A DNA stretch of 64,000 nt from Leptolinea tardivitalis (GCF_001050275.1 NZ_BBYA01000009.1:186001-250000), one strand, 5' to 3'; positions 8,127 through 16,592 are shown, numbered from the stretch's first letter. Translations and numbers: made by a program. Notes: generated by a model from the sequence alone, not told the origin.

Positions 8127-9572
8127 TTAAACGCACTCGCTCAAAACAAGCTCGAACCGGCGCAGGGCTTCGTCAATCACCTCGTCGGTGTCGGCCATGG
8201 AGGTATACATACGTGAACCGGCCAGAGTGATCAGTCCGTTGGCCATATAAGCGGCACCCATTTGTTCAATCATATGCTTGCGGGGTTTCAATTCTTTGGC
8301 CAGTTTAATGGGATTTCGCAGGTCCAGCAGCATGACGCCCGAGGTTTCAAGATGCACAATGGAACCCTGGTTGAAGGCTACAAACGGCAATCCATATTTA
8401 TCAATGATAGCATTGAGCCCCTTGGTCAGCCTGTCACCGGCTTTTCCGGCAATGACCGGAGCGTTGGTTCGTTCCATCTCTTTCAGGGCATAATATCCGG
8501 CCACACAGGAAAGCGGGTTGGCTGATAGTGTGCCTCCCACATAGGCTTTCTCTCCCACACCGCCAATACCGGCAGCAAACGTCATGATGACATCACGGCG
8601 GCCGCCAACACCCCCGGCCATCGGGTAACCGCCGGTAATGCACTTGCCGAACACCGTCAGGTCAGGTTTGACGTTGAAATATCCCTGAGCTCCTCCCAGC
8701 CCGAGGCGGAAACCGGTGACCACTTCATCAAATATGAGCAGGGCGCCAAATTCATCGCACAACTCGCGGACTTTCTGGTTGAAATCATAGGGAACCGGCC
8801 GCGTACCGCTCTCCGGTCCCACCGGTTCAACAATCACCGCAGCCGTTCCGCCCAGCAGGCGGTTGAAAACAAGCCGCCGTTTCAGTTTTGCCAGACTGTT
8901 GGGGAAGAATTCTTCTGTGGTTGCGTTGGCGCCACGGGGAATGCCTGTGGCTTCCAGCCGGCCGGTGCCGGGAACATGAAGACCAAAGACCATCTGGTCG
9001 CTCCAGCCGTGATAGGCTCCGCCTACTTTAATGACATATTTTTTCTTTGTGAAAGTGCGGGCAGCCCGGATGGCTGCCATCACACCCTCGGTACCGGAAC
9101 CCAGCATGCGGAGCATTTCAATGGAAGGCATGTACTGGTTGATCAGTTTGGCCAGTTTCAACTCATACTCATGGAACAGACCGGTTACCGGACCGCAGGA
9201 TCGCAGCATATCAAAAACTTTTTCCCGCACGGGTTCATAGTTGCTGCCGAGGACAGTCGGTCCACCTGCCTGAAGGAAGTCAATGTACTGATTCTGGTCG
9301 GCGTCCCACAGGTAGGCTCCGTCTGCCTTTTCAATGGCGATCGGAAAAGGATAGTTAAAGGCCAGGTTGTGTTGCACCCCGCCGGGAATATATTTTTTCG
9401 CTTCGTCAGTCAATTCTTTGGAGCGTTTGCATTTGGTCTCAAAGAAATTGAGATACTCCTTCATTTTTTCTTCCCGTACCGGCCGCAGAGGCTGCTTTAC
9501 AAGGTTGTTCAACCGCGCGTAGACGGCATCCACATCGGGGTATTCGCTAATGGCATAGTTTTGTTCGGTCAT
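8127..9572 (-). CDS. PLP-dependent class III aminotransferase (glutamate-1-semialdehyde aminomutase-like)
   Basis: 481 residues of fold-type I PLP enzyme. The PLP lysine is in 'TVFGKCITGGYPMAGG' near residue 305; 'LLIFDEVVTGFRLG' holds the cofactor-binding Asp, and 'AYHGWSD' and 'GTEGVMAAIRAAR' are standard class III motifs. It resembles GSA-aminomutase, but an N-terminal extension of about 50 residues and the neighbourhood (aldolase, kinase, transporter) argue for a catabolic transaminase or ammonia-lyase rather than haem synthesis. It follows the aldolase by 18 nt and is probably co-transcribed. The exact substrate is unknown; an amino-sugar or amino-polyol is my inference. Confidence 0.85.
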   Translation of the reverse strand: MTEQNYAISEYPDVDAVYARLNNLVKQPLRPVREEKMKEYLNFFETKCKRSKELTDEAKKYIPGGVQHNLAFNYPFPIAIEKADGAYLWDADQNQYIDFLQAGGPTVLGSNYEPVREKVFDMLRSCGPVTGLFHEYELKLAKLINQYMPSIEMLRMLGSGTEGVMAAIRAARTFTKKKYVIKVGGAYHGWSDQMVFGLHVPGTGRLEATGIPRGANATTEEFFPNSLAKLKRRLVFNRLLGGTAAVIVEPVGPESGTRPVPYDFNQKVRELCDEFGALLIFDEVVTGFRLGLGGAQGYFNVKPDLTVFGKCITGGYPMAGGVGGRRDVIMTFAAGIGGVGEKAYVGGTLSANPLSCVAGYYALKEMERTNAPVIAGKAGDRLTKGLNAIIDKYGLPFVAFNQGSIVHLETSGVMLLDLRNPIKLAKELKPRKHMIEQMGAAYMANGLITLAGSRMYTSMADTDEVIDEALRRFELVLSECV

Positions 9573-9590
9573 CCTGGTCTCCCTGAAGAT

Positions 9591-10298
9591 TTACTTGTCT
9601 TCACTTTTTTCAGAATTCTTTAATAACTCGGTTACCCGTTTTTCAATTTTCTTCTGATCGCTGCGGAGTTTGGAAAAAGCAATCTCTCGCACGGCCAGGG
9701 GAATCTTGGTCACATCACGTTCGCTGCAAAGAGACAGCAGGTAAGCCAGCGCGCATTTTTCTAGAACTTCTACATTATCAAGAGCGCGGTCCATATCGCT
9801 GCCAAAAACCAGAGCACCATGATTTTGCATCATATAGGCATTGTGGTGATTTTTTACGCTTTTGGCCACCTGATTTTTCAAGAAACCGGTCCCTGATGGT
9901 GCATAGGGGATAATATCCACGCTGCGGCCCAGGAAGCGTACCTGTTCGTCAAACAGTGCCGGAATGGGTGCTTTGATCAGAGTGAGAGCGCTGGTATACA
10001 CCTGATGGGTGTGGATGATGGCGTTAACATCCCCGCGGGTTTCGTAGATGGCGCAGTGCATGGCCGCTTCGACAGACGGTTTAAGCATCCCCTCGAGAAT
10101 CTGTAAATTGAAATCCAGAACACAGACATCGTCTGGCGTCATTTTCAGGTAGTCAAAATTGGATGGGGTTACGGCAAAAGCCTGACGGCCGGGAATGCGC
10201 ATGGAAACATTCCCTCCTGTGGCCATAAGGTAGCCTTTTTCCACCAGAGTACGGCAGGTGGAAACGATGGTTTCTTTCACAGGCATAAAATCTTCCAT
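9591..10298 (-). CDS. Class II aldolase/adducin-family protein (fuculose-phosphate aldolase-like)
   Basis: About 235 residues. The start chosen is the ATG at 10298, with GAGG five bases upstream; a GTG two codons earlier is also possible. Zn ligands are visible in 'IIHTHQVY' (near 93) and 'QNHGAL' (near 153), and the catalytic Glu in 'PSVEAAMH' (near 72). 'TGGNVSMR' is the phosphate-binding Ser/Asn region. Family members cleave phosphorylated ketoses to DHAP plus an aldehyde. It is the first gene after the TetR-controlled divergent promoter, so its product is needed whenever the locus is induced. Confidence 0.87.
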   Translation of the reverse strand: MEDFMPVKETIVSTCRTLVEKGYLMATGGNVSMRIPGRQAFAVTPSNFDYLKMTPDDVCVLDFNLQILEGMLKPSVEAAMHCAIYETRGDVNAIIHTHQVYTSALTLIKAPIPALFDEQVRFLGRSVDIIPYAPSGTGFLKNQVAKSVKNHHNAYMMQNHGALVFGSDMDRALDNVEVLEKCALAYLLSLCSERDVTKIPLAVREIAFSKLRSDQKKIEKRVTELLKNSEKSEDK

Positions 10299-10399
10299 AT
10301 ACACCTCTTTATTTTCCGCTTTTTGTGTACCTGTATGGGGGATAACCCTGTCAACGGGGTGGGGGATAAATCCAGTTTTCCTAACGGATTATTGAAATA

Positions 10400-10461
10400 A
10401 ACTTGACACTGTAAAGATTGTAGGACGATATCTTGACAATGTCAAGATTTTCTCATACCAT
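10400..10461. promoter_or_regulatory. Divergent promoters with two 19-bp TetR operators
   Basis: Operator 2 at 10430-10448 reads ATCTTGACAATGTCAAGAT, a perfect 9-1-9 inverted repeat. Operator 1 at 10400-10418, AACTTGACACTGTAAAGAT, is a near copy; centres are 30 bp apart, about three helical turns. On the minus strand TTGACA (10445-10440) and TACAAT (10422-10417) are separated by 17 bp, a near-consensus promoter for the aldolase operon. On the plus strand TTGACA at 10433-10438 and TACCAT at 10456-10461, again 17 bp apart, fit a promoter for the regulator. Operator 2 covers both -35 boxes; operator 1 covers the -10 of the aldolase promoter. Confidence 0.85.
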
Positions 10462-10467
10462 GTATTC

Positions 10468-11106
10468 ATGGTTACTCAAAAGTACCACCACGGGGATTTG
10501 AAAAATGCCCTGATCAAAGCCGGGATTGAGATTTTATCTTCAGATGGGGTGGGCGGATTGAGCCTGCGGAAAGTGGCGCAGCGTGCCGGGGTGAGTCATT
10601 CGGCGCCTTATGCGCATTTTGCCGACAAACAGGCCTTGATTGCTGCCATATCCACCGAAGGATACCGGCGTCTGTATGAGAGACTGCTATCGGTAAACCG
10701 TAATTACTCCGGCGATCCTTTACGCCAGCTCGTGGAAGCCGCCTGGGTCTATACTCGTTTTGCTCTGGATGACCCGGCTCATTTTAAAATCACCCTTTCA
10801 GGGATCATTGAAAAAGAAAAAGACTACCCGGCATTTGTGGAAATGTCTCAGCGCAGCTTTTCTGTAGTGGCAGAAATTGTACGTGCCTGCCAGCAGGAAG
10901 GCATCCTCGAACCGGGTGACACCGATGCTGTGGCCGTCAGCGTGTGGAGTCTGGTGCACGGGTTTGTCTCATTGCTCCTCGAAGGACAGATTTCACATAC
11001 CGTAACAGAACGGATGTCTACCCGCGAATTATTGATTTTTACCCTGAACAGGATGGTGGAAAAACCCATCCCGTCAGAATGGGTAGCGGAAGAGGGAAAC
11101 ATTTAA
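10468..11106 (+). CDS. TetR/AcrR-family transcriptional regulator with WHG-type C-terminal domain
   Basis: 212 residues. The N-terminal helix-turn-helix is typical ('LSLRKVAQRAGVSHSAPYAHFADKQALI', here given in part: RKVAQRAGVSHSAPYAHF near residues 33-50). The rest matches the TetR C-terminal domain with a W-x-x-V-H-G motif ('VWSLVHGFVSLL' near 155-166). It probably represses both itself and the divergent aldolase operon by binding the two 19-bp palindromes just upstream, and leaves DNA when a pathway metabolite binds. The start ATG lies only about 7 nt after the predicted -10 box, so its mRNA may have almost no leader. Confidence 0.9.
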   Translation: MVTQKYHHGDLKNALIKAGIEILSSDGVGGLSLRKVAQRAGVSHSAPYAHFADKQALIAAISTEGYRRLYERLLSVNRNYSGDPLRQLVEAAWVYTRFALDDPAHFKITLSGIIEKEKDYPAFVEMSQRSFSVVAEIVRACQQEGILEPGDTDAVAVSVWSLVHGFVSLLLEGQISHTVTERMSTRELLIFTLNRMVEKPIPSEWVAEEGNI

Positions 11107-11595
11107 TTCCCTCTTTCCGATATCAACCCCATCAAATGCCGCTTTCAGTTTTGCGATATCCAGTTTTTTCCTCTTCAGCATAGCCTGAGTGACCCGCCCG
11201 GCCTTAACCGGATCTTTATCTGTCATTAATTTCTCAAAAATAGTGGGGATAACTTGCCATGACAGGCCAAATCGGTCTTTCAACCAACTGCATTGTTCCG
11301 CTTCAGGGTGGGCGAAATGATGGTTCCAGATGATATCCAGTTCTTCCTGTGAATCCACATCTACGATCAATGAAACGGCTTTGGTGAATGAAAAAGCAGG
11401 TCCTCCGTTCAGAGCCAGAAGCCTTTGACCAGCCAGCAGGAATTCAACCGTCATCACAGTACCCTCCGGACCGGGACCCTACTTGCCGAATCGCGCAACC
11501 GATTGGATTTACAAATTCCTGAAAATGGAAATGTACAGGTAAACCGCCTCTTCGACGTTGCTGTCAAACCCGAAGCAGGGATAGATTTTCTGCCT
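11074..11595 (-). pseudogene. Decayed PhnB/3-demethylubiquinone-methyltransferase-like VOC gene
   Basis: The last 127 codons read well as a PhnB-like VOC protein ('MTVEFLLAGQRLLALNGGPA', 'CSWLKDRFGLSWQVIPTI', 'AGRVTQAMLKRKKLDIAKL'). The same frame continues upstream as family sequence: 'KIYPCFGFDSNVEEAVYLYI', 'SIFRNL', stop, 'IQSVARFGK', stop, 'GPGPEGTV'. The stops are TAA at 11511-11509 and TAG at 11481-11479, and the expected start codon before QKIYPC reads AGG at 11595-11593. The gene has therefore lost its start and gained two nonsense codons in its N-terminal third. Its 3' end overlaps the convergent TetR gene by 33 bp. Confidence 0.85.
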
Positions 11596-11736
11596 TAGAA
11601 CCTTGCATAATCAGCCTATCATTCCATACTCTCACGATAGCCAAAACAAAGGAAGATTCCGCAATCTGTCCATGCTTTTCGCTCGGTGAAATCCCCCTTT
11701 GGATGACAGGCAACGGGTGATGAAAACTCAGACTGC

Positions 11737-12843
11737 CTATGGTTGAGACTTCACCTGATCACGCCCCGCATTCTTAGCCTTGTATAAGTAAGAATCCGCC
11801 CTATCAATCAAACTGGAAGCCGTATCTCCGGGGATATGTCCGGCAATTCCTGCACTTACTGTCACAGAGACATCGTTTTCAAACTTCAAATTCCGAGCGA
11901 GGCCCAGTAAACGGTTAGCGATGACACTGGCAATCTGAGATGTGGTATCAGGCAAGATGATCAGGAATTCCTCGCCGCCATAACGGGCTACGGTATCTAT
12001 GGAGCGGCAATTATTTTGAAACGTTTGCGATAATTGTTTTAATACATTATCGCCAAATGGGTGCCCGTAGGTATCATTGATCTTTTTGAAATGATCAATA
12101 TCCATCATGATGACGGATAAGGCTGAATTTCGACGGACAGCTCTGTCAACTTCTTCTTTCAGGCAAGACAGGGCAAAAGCGTGATTGTATAGACAGGTCA
12201 TTGAATCCCGGATGACCAATTCTTCCAACCGGCAGGTGGCTTCTTCTGCTTTTTCAAGTTGACGGTAATAAAGTTTAACAAATGACATGATAATCAGGTA
12301 ATTCCCGAGTAATGAGAATACCGCTGCCACTATAATGTCGATCTTCTGGGTGGTTTTATCTGTGTACTGGTAAAAAATCTCCGGGTGAGAGAATTCAAGC
12401 AGGATAAGAACGATGACAACCAGGGAAAAGGTAGCAAGCACCGCATAGCTGATGAGACGGTTAGTCTTTGAACTTTTCGGAGTGATGGTCAATATTGAAA
12501 GAAAGGAGACAAAAAGCGGAATAAAGTAAGGAATTCCACTCTGACTGCCGCCATTAAGTATCCAGAGAAGGGGTGTATAAATAAAAATCAGGGTAAAGAT
12601 GCTGAATATCCTGAAAACAAAAAATTGATGCCGGAATCGTGAAAAATAATATGATAAAGCCAGAATAAGGGTGAAAAAGAAATTAGCAGTGACCAGATAA
12701 GGGCTGAGACCGGCGATAAAGCATTCAAATCCAGAAAGGATGCAAAATAAACCACCAATAATGCAGGCAATGTTGAAAATTTTATTTATCCCGGATAAAT
12801 TTTCGTCCCCACCCACCAGCGTGATGAAGCGTTGTAAATTCAT
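11737..12843 (-). CDS. Membrane-anchored GGDEF diguanylate cyclase
   Basis: 368 residues: six or so transmembrane helices in the first 190 residues, a short coiled linker, and a C-terminal GGDEF domain. The active-site loop reads ARYGGEEF near residue 292, the permitted GGEEF form, and an RxxD product-inhibition site (RSID) lies five residues before it, so the enzyme should be active. The membrane part has no recognised ligand-binding domain. It is a single gene. Together with the FIST-GGDEF protein at 3353-5101 it makes two cyclases and no EAL or HD-GYP phosphodiesterase in this window. Confidence 0.88.
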   Translation of the reverse strand: MNLQRFITLVGGDENLSGINKIFNIACIIGGLFCILSGFECFIAGLSPYLVTANFFFTLILALSYYFSRFRHQFFVFRIFSIFTLIFIYTPLLWILNGGSQSGIPYFIPLFVSFLSILTITPKSSKTNRLISYAVLATFSLVVIVLILLEFSHPEIFYQYTDKTTQKIDIIVAAVFSLLGNYLIIMSFVKLYYRQLEKAEEATCRLEELVIRDSMTCLYNHAFALSCLKEEVDRAVRRNSALSVIMMDIDHFKKINDTYGHPFGDNVLKQLSQTFQNNCRSIDTVARYGGEEFLIILPDTTSQIASVIANRLLGLARNLKFENDVSVTVSAGIAGHIPGDTASSLIDRADSYLYKAKNAGRDQVKSQP

Positions 12844-13348
12844 GTAAAGTCTTTTCCTAAATTCGTAAGTGCGTTACACATCCACCGATATTTTTGATTT
12901 AAAACCTGATTTCTGATAGCTATTTCAATTTCTTGATTCAATATTTAAAACTGAACAAGGGATCATTTTGATACCAATAAACACAGAATCTGGAATGCGC
13001 CGTTTCTTCAGAAATCCCTGTTGATTTAACTCGATTTCTGAATCCAGAGTACCAATAAAAAAAATAAATTTGTAAGGGAAGCAGTTTCGCTTCTGGAGAG
13101 TACGGGTGAAATAATTATGAGGCTTGTAATGCACATTAATGAAAAGAGGAGTGGTTTTCCTCATAATGACATCTTTCAATCTTATTTTACGGCGTAACCT
13201 GTAAAAGTTTTGTATATATTGGATAAAAGATATGTTAAGAGTATTTACAGGTTAGGGTTTCTGGTTGGTTTTATCCTTGGATTTATGTCCTGGTCAAACC
13301 TCATGCAATATGACCTATCTATCAATATAAGGTTTTGTATAATGGATA
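12844..13348. other. Gene-poor AT-rich stretch with an 11-bp inverted repeat
   Basis: About 500 bp between the GGDEF gene and the PerR promoter. An 84-codon minus-strand frame (12925-13179) has no recognisable domain and I do not support it as a gene. TAACCTGTAAA at 13195-13205 and TTTACAGGTTA at 13244-13254 form a perfect 11-bp inverted repeat around 38 nt. No T-run follows, so a terminator is not obvious; it could be a small folded RNA or an element remnant. Confidence 0.5.
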
Positions 13349-13384
13349 TTGACAATCCAAATTAACTAATTATAATGATTATAA
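13349..13384 (+). promoter_or_regulatory. sigma-A-type promoter overlapped by a consensus Per box
   Basis: TTGACA at 13349-13354 and TATAAT at 13371-13376 are separated by 16 bp. TTATAATGATTATAA at 13370-13384 is an exact match to the Bacillus Per box consensus TTATAATnATTATAA and covers the -10 box. Bound regulator would block RNA polymerase, so the regulator and peroxiredoxin should be auto-repressed and released by peroxide. Confidence 0.92.
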
Positions 13385-13412
13385 AGTAATAAATATTCTA
13401 AATGGTTGGTTT

Positions 13413-13850
13413 ATGATTTCAGCTGAAATTCTCACAGATGCATTAAAAAAGGCCGGGATGCGCATTACTCCACAAAGGATAGCGATATGCAGGCTTCTCA
13501 GCCAGACGGATTCTCATCCAACAGCCGCCATGTTATATGACGAGATTCGGCGAGAGTATCCTACGATTTCACTGGCGACCGTTTACAACACATTGGATGC
13601 ATTGGTGGGGTTAGGCATGGTGAATGTTCTCGGTTCCGCTGGTGATGGCAAGGTCCATTTTGACGCCGATATATCTCCCCATGTCAATCTGGCCTGTACC
13701 CATTGTCACAAAATTATCGATCTTCCCTCTGTCAGGATGAGCCGTATTGAATCAGAAGTAAGTCAAATATCCAATTATGCCTTACAGGGCGCACGAATTT
13801 TATATTACGGCCTGTGCCCCCAATGCCAGACAATCAATAATCAGAAGTAG
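13413..13850 (+). CDS. Fur-family regulator, PerR-like
   Basis: 145 residues with a winged helix ('RITPQRIAICRLL', 'SLATVYNTLDALVGLGMV') and a dimerisation domain. The structural Zn site is intact (CTHC near 95 and CPQC near 137). Of the PerR regulatory metal ligands, the His in 'SHPTAAML' (near 35), an Asp (HFDAD), a His (SPHVN) and the later Asp (KIIDLPS) are present, but the position of the last His of the B. subtilis H-Y-H motif is Asn (H-V-N). It sits 21 nt before a peroxiredoxin and behind a Per box, so peroxide sensing is the likely job. Confidence 0.88.
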   Translation: MISAEILTDALKKAGMRITPQRIAICRLLSQTDSHPTAAMLYDEIRREYPTISLATVYNTLDALVGLGMVNVLGSAGDGKVHFDADISPHVNLACTHCHKIIDLPSVRMSRIESEVSQISNYALQGARILYYGLCPQCQTINNQK

Positions 13851-13871
13851 ATATACCAAAAGGAGAGAAAA

Positions 13872-14585
13872 ATGGAAACAACTGAATCCCAAATTATTCC
13901 CATGCCGCGTATTGGCGATAAAGCCCCCGAATTCAAAGCTGTAACCACACAGGGGCCGATCAATTTCCCTGCCGATTTCTCAGGAAGCTGGGTGATTCTT
14001 TTCAGTCATCCGGCAGATTTCACGCCCGTATGTACATCAGAATTTATGACATTTGCCTCACAGGAAGAAAAATTCGCCAAAGCAAACTGCAAATTGGTCG
14101 GGCTCTCTGTTGATGGCCTGTACAGTCATATTGCCTGGCTGCGAACGATCAGGGAAAAAATTGAATATAAGGGAATGAAAGATGTCGAGGTCAAATTCCC
14201 ATTAATCGAAGACATCACCATGGAAGTGGCTAAAAAATATGGCATGATCCAGCCGGGAGAAAGCAATACCAAGGCCGTACGAGCCGTGTTCTTCATCGAT
14301 CCAAAGGGAATTATCCGGGCGATCATCTATTATCCGCTCAGCCTGGGTCGTAACTTTGACGAACTATACCGGGCACTGGTAGCCATGCAAACCGCCGATG
14401 CTTTCTCAGTGGCTACTCCGGCCGACTGGCAGCCTGGTGATGATGTGATCGTTCCCACGGCGGGTTCGTGCGGTGTTGCCAAAGAACGCATGGAGAACAA
14501 GACAGATATGAAATGCTATGACTGGTTCTTCTGCACCCGTCCTATATCGAAAGAAAAAGTATTTGATGCTGTGTTGAAAAAGTAG
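13872..14585 (+). CDS. Peroxiredoxin, Prx6/archaeal-type with C-terminal Cys pair
   Basis: 237 residues. The peroxidatic cysteine lies in 'HPADFTPVCTSEF' near residue 54, with the catalytic Thr and Pro in the same motif. The C-terminal arm typical of Prx6-like enzymes is present, and 'KCYDWFFCTRP' near 213-222 carries two more cysteines that may resolve the disulfide, as in archaeal and anaerobe homologues. It reduces peroxides in the cytosol. An AGGAG site precedes the ATG. It forms an operon with the PerR-like gene and ends at the terminator at 14603. Confidence 0.93.
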   Translation: METTESQIIPMPRIGDKAPEFKAVTTQGPINFPADFSGSWVILFSHPADFTPVCTSEFMTFASQEEKFAKANCKLVGLSVDGLYSHIAWLRTIREKIEYKGMKDVEVKFPLIEDITMEVAKKYGMIQPGESNTKAVRAVFFIDPKGIIRAIIYYPLSLGRNFDELYRALVAMQTADAFSVATPADWQPGDDVIVPTAGSCGVAKERMENKTDMKCYDWFFCTRPISKEKVFDAVLKK

Positions 14586-14602
14586 TATTGCCGGAACACA
14601 AT

Positions 14603-14641
14603 AGAGCGGGAGGGTTGATAAAACTCTCCCGCTCTTTTTTT
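14603..14641 (+). terminator. Intrinsic terminator of the perR-prx operon
   Basis: AGAGCGGGAG at 14603-14612 pairs with CTCCCGCTCT at 14626-14635, followed by a run of T to 14641. Confidence 0.95.
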
Positions 14642-14774
14642 GCTGGATGGCCCACAAGAAGGACTTGCCGTAAGCAATATAATGATAATAATTCGTCGTG
14701 GTTTTGGATCATTGCTATCTTTTCTCCCTTTTGAGAAAAACCTGTTACCAGTCAAGGAAAAAGGATAAAGGAAA

Positions 14775-15944
14775 ATGAAAAACCGCTCTTTACTGATGAT
14801 TCCCGGTCCCATTGAATTTGACCCGGCTGTACTGGCTGCCATGGGCGCCCCGACAACCGGCCACCTGGCACCCAGTTTCATAGAAGCCTTTGGACAGGCG
14901 TTGGAACGAACGAGGACGCTTTTTCAATGCAAAGATGGTCAGCCTTTTGTTTTGGCCGGAACAGGAACCCTGGGCATGGACACCGCCTGCGCCAATCTGG
15001 TCGAACCGGGAGATACCGCACTGGTGGTCAATACCGGGTATTTCGGCGACCGCATCGGTTCCATACTTGAACGCTACGGTGCACAGGTGACACACGTCCG
15101 TCCAGCAGCTGGTGCGCACCCTTCATTGGAAGAGGTGGAAAAAGCCCTCAAAGCCGGTACATACAGGGTAATGACCATCACCCATGTGGATACGTCCACC
15201 GGTGTACTGGCGGATATCAAGAACCTGGCAGCTCTGGGGCGGCGATATGGGGCTCTGGTGATCGTTGATGGCGTCTGTTCGGTGGCAGGGGAAAACCTGA
15301 ACATGGATGCCTGGGGTGTGGATGTGGCATTCACGGCATCCCAGAAAGCCGTCGGCGTTCCACCAGGCCTGGCGTTGTTGGTGGCTTCTCCAAAAGCACT
15401 GGCTGCTTTTAAAGCCCGCAAGACCCCGGTGGGCAGTTATTATGCAGACTGGACCAACTGGCTGCCGGTAATGCAGGCTTATGAAGCCCGTAAATCGGCT
15501 TACTTTGGCACACCGGCCGTCAATCTGGTGTTTGCCCTGAACGTCAGCCTGGGTCAGATATTGCAGGAAGGTCTGGAAGCCCGGTTTTCCCGGCACATCA
15601 GGATCAGCCGGGCGATAAAAGCAGGTATTTCAGCTCTGGGAATGGGGCAGGTACCCCTTACCGATGATATTGCCGCGCATACCATGACAGCTCCCCGGTA
15701 TCCGGCAGGAATCAGCGGCGCAGACTTACTCCCGGCGGTGACCAAAGCCGGGGTGACACTGGCAGGTGGTCTGCACCCGGATATCAAGAATGAGTATTTC
15801 CGCATTGGTCACATGGGTGCAGTCACTCAAGGCGATGTGCTTGCCACTCTGGGAGCCATTGAAAGTGGTCTGGCGGCCTGCGGTTACTCCTTTGCTGCCG
15901 GAACAGCACTGTCAGCTGCCATGAAGGTGTTTGCAGAAAATTAG
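14775..15944 (+). CDS. Class V aminotransferase (alanine/serine-glyoxylate or -pyruvate type)
   Basis: 389 residues. The N-terminus 'LLMIPGPIEFDPAVLAAMG' and the PLP lysine motif 'TASQKAVGVPPGLALL' near residue 198 are those of the alanine-glyoxylate/serine-pyruvate aminotransferase branch; 'IVDGVCSVAGE' provides the Asp that contacts the pyridine ring. The length is normal for the group. It moves an amino group between alanine or serine and glyoxylate or pyruvate; which pair is used here is not decided by sequence. It appears monocistronic, and its stop is 8 bp from the convergent gene at 15953. Confidence 0.85.
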   Translation: MKNRSLLMIPGPIEFDPAVLAAMGAPTTGHLAPSFIEAFGQALERTRTLFQCKDGQPFVLAGTGTLGMDTACANLVEPGDTALVVNTGYFGDRIGSILERYGAQVTHVRPAAGAHPSLEEVEKALKAGTYRVMTITHVDTSTGVLADIKNLAALGRRYGALVIVDGVCSVAGENLNMDAWGVDVAFTASQKAVGVPPGLALLVASPKALAAFKARKTPVGSYYADWTNWLPVMQAYEARKSAYFGTPAVNLVFALNVSLGQILQEGLEARFSRHIRISRAIKAGISALGMGQVPLTDDIAAHTMTAPRYPAGISGADLLPAVTKAGVTLAGGLHPDIKNEYFRIGHMGAVTQGDVLATLGAIESGLAACGYSFAAGTALSAAMKVFAEN

Positions 15945-15952
15945 AGGCAGGA

Positions 15953-16390
15953 TTAGTTCAGGCTTTTAAGCGCAAATACCGGATGGAGAGAGGCTTCGTT
16001 CACAAAGTCTTCCACCGGAGATTCGGGTCTTGCGGTAAAGAAAGACCAGGTGATCGGTTCAAGGGCTACGTATTTCTTCAGAACAGGGGCACTTTCTGAT
16101 GCGGCCAGCTCCTGAATGGAATACTTCTCTGTTTTTCCCCCGCGAAAAAATTCCACTGTGCCTGCCGCCCGTACGTTTTTCACCCATGGAACTTCTCCGT
16201 AAGGTGCCACCAGCCATTTTTGACCATTATCCTGAACCAGGGTGACCGGTGTTGAATAGTCGCGACCACTCTTGCGCCCCTTGAATTTGAGAATATGCCG
16301 CCCGGATGGACCCAGGTCATACCGGATCATTACACGCATAATAAGATTGATAATTTTTCGTGTCGGGGTGAGTTTGTATGTGCTGTTCAT
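15953..16390 (-). CDS. Nitroreductase/deazaflavin (F420)-dependent oxidoreductase-family protein
   Basis: 145 residues of the split-barrel DUF385 family: 'ILKFKGRKSGRDYSTPV' (residues 33-49) is the typical G-R-K-S-G-x-x-Y-x-T-P motif, followed by 'WLVAPYGEVPWVKNVRAAG', the usual W-x-x-N segment. Members studied in actinobacteria use F420H2; others bind different cofactors or haem, so F420 use here is possible but unproven. A second member lies at 59932-60378. It is a single gene. Confidence 0.8.
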   Translation of the reverse strand: MNSTYKLTPTRKIINLIMRVMIRYDLGPSGRHILKFKGRKSGRDYSTPVTLVQDNGQKWLVAPYGEVPWVKNVRAAGTVEFFRGGKTEKYSIQELAASESAPVLKKYVALEPITWSFFTARPESPVEDFVNEASLHPVFALKSLN

Positions 16391-16592
16391 GCTACCTCCG
16401 TTTTTTTATACGGATTTCACCCTGCATGTGTTGTACTCCTTTGTGGAAATCGAAGACCAGATTTATTTCTGGTTTGTGATTGGCTCCTCTTTCTCGAATT
16501 TATTAGAAGAAATAGTTTTAGTTTTCCGGTGATGATAAATTTCATCCGAATATGACCGTGAATTGACCGAGTTTCACTCAGATCGTAAATAC

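Noticed and set aside
8127-9572. Annotation of the aminotransferase as hemL (glutamate-1-semialdehyde aminomutase)
   Set aside because: The family is right, but the N-terminal extension, the neighbours and absence of other haem genes argue against it, so no gene symbol is given.
12925-13179. 84-codon minus frame in the AT-rich gap
   Set aside because: No recognised domain, weak context and no clear ribosome site; it is mentioned only within the intergenic entry.
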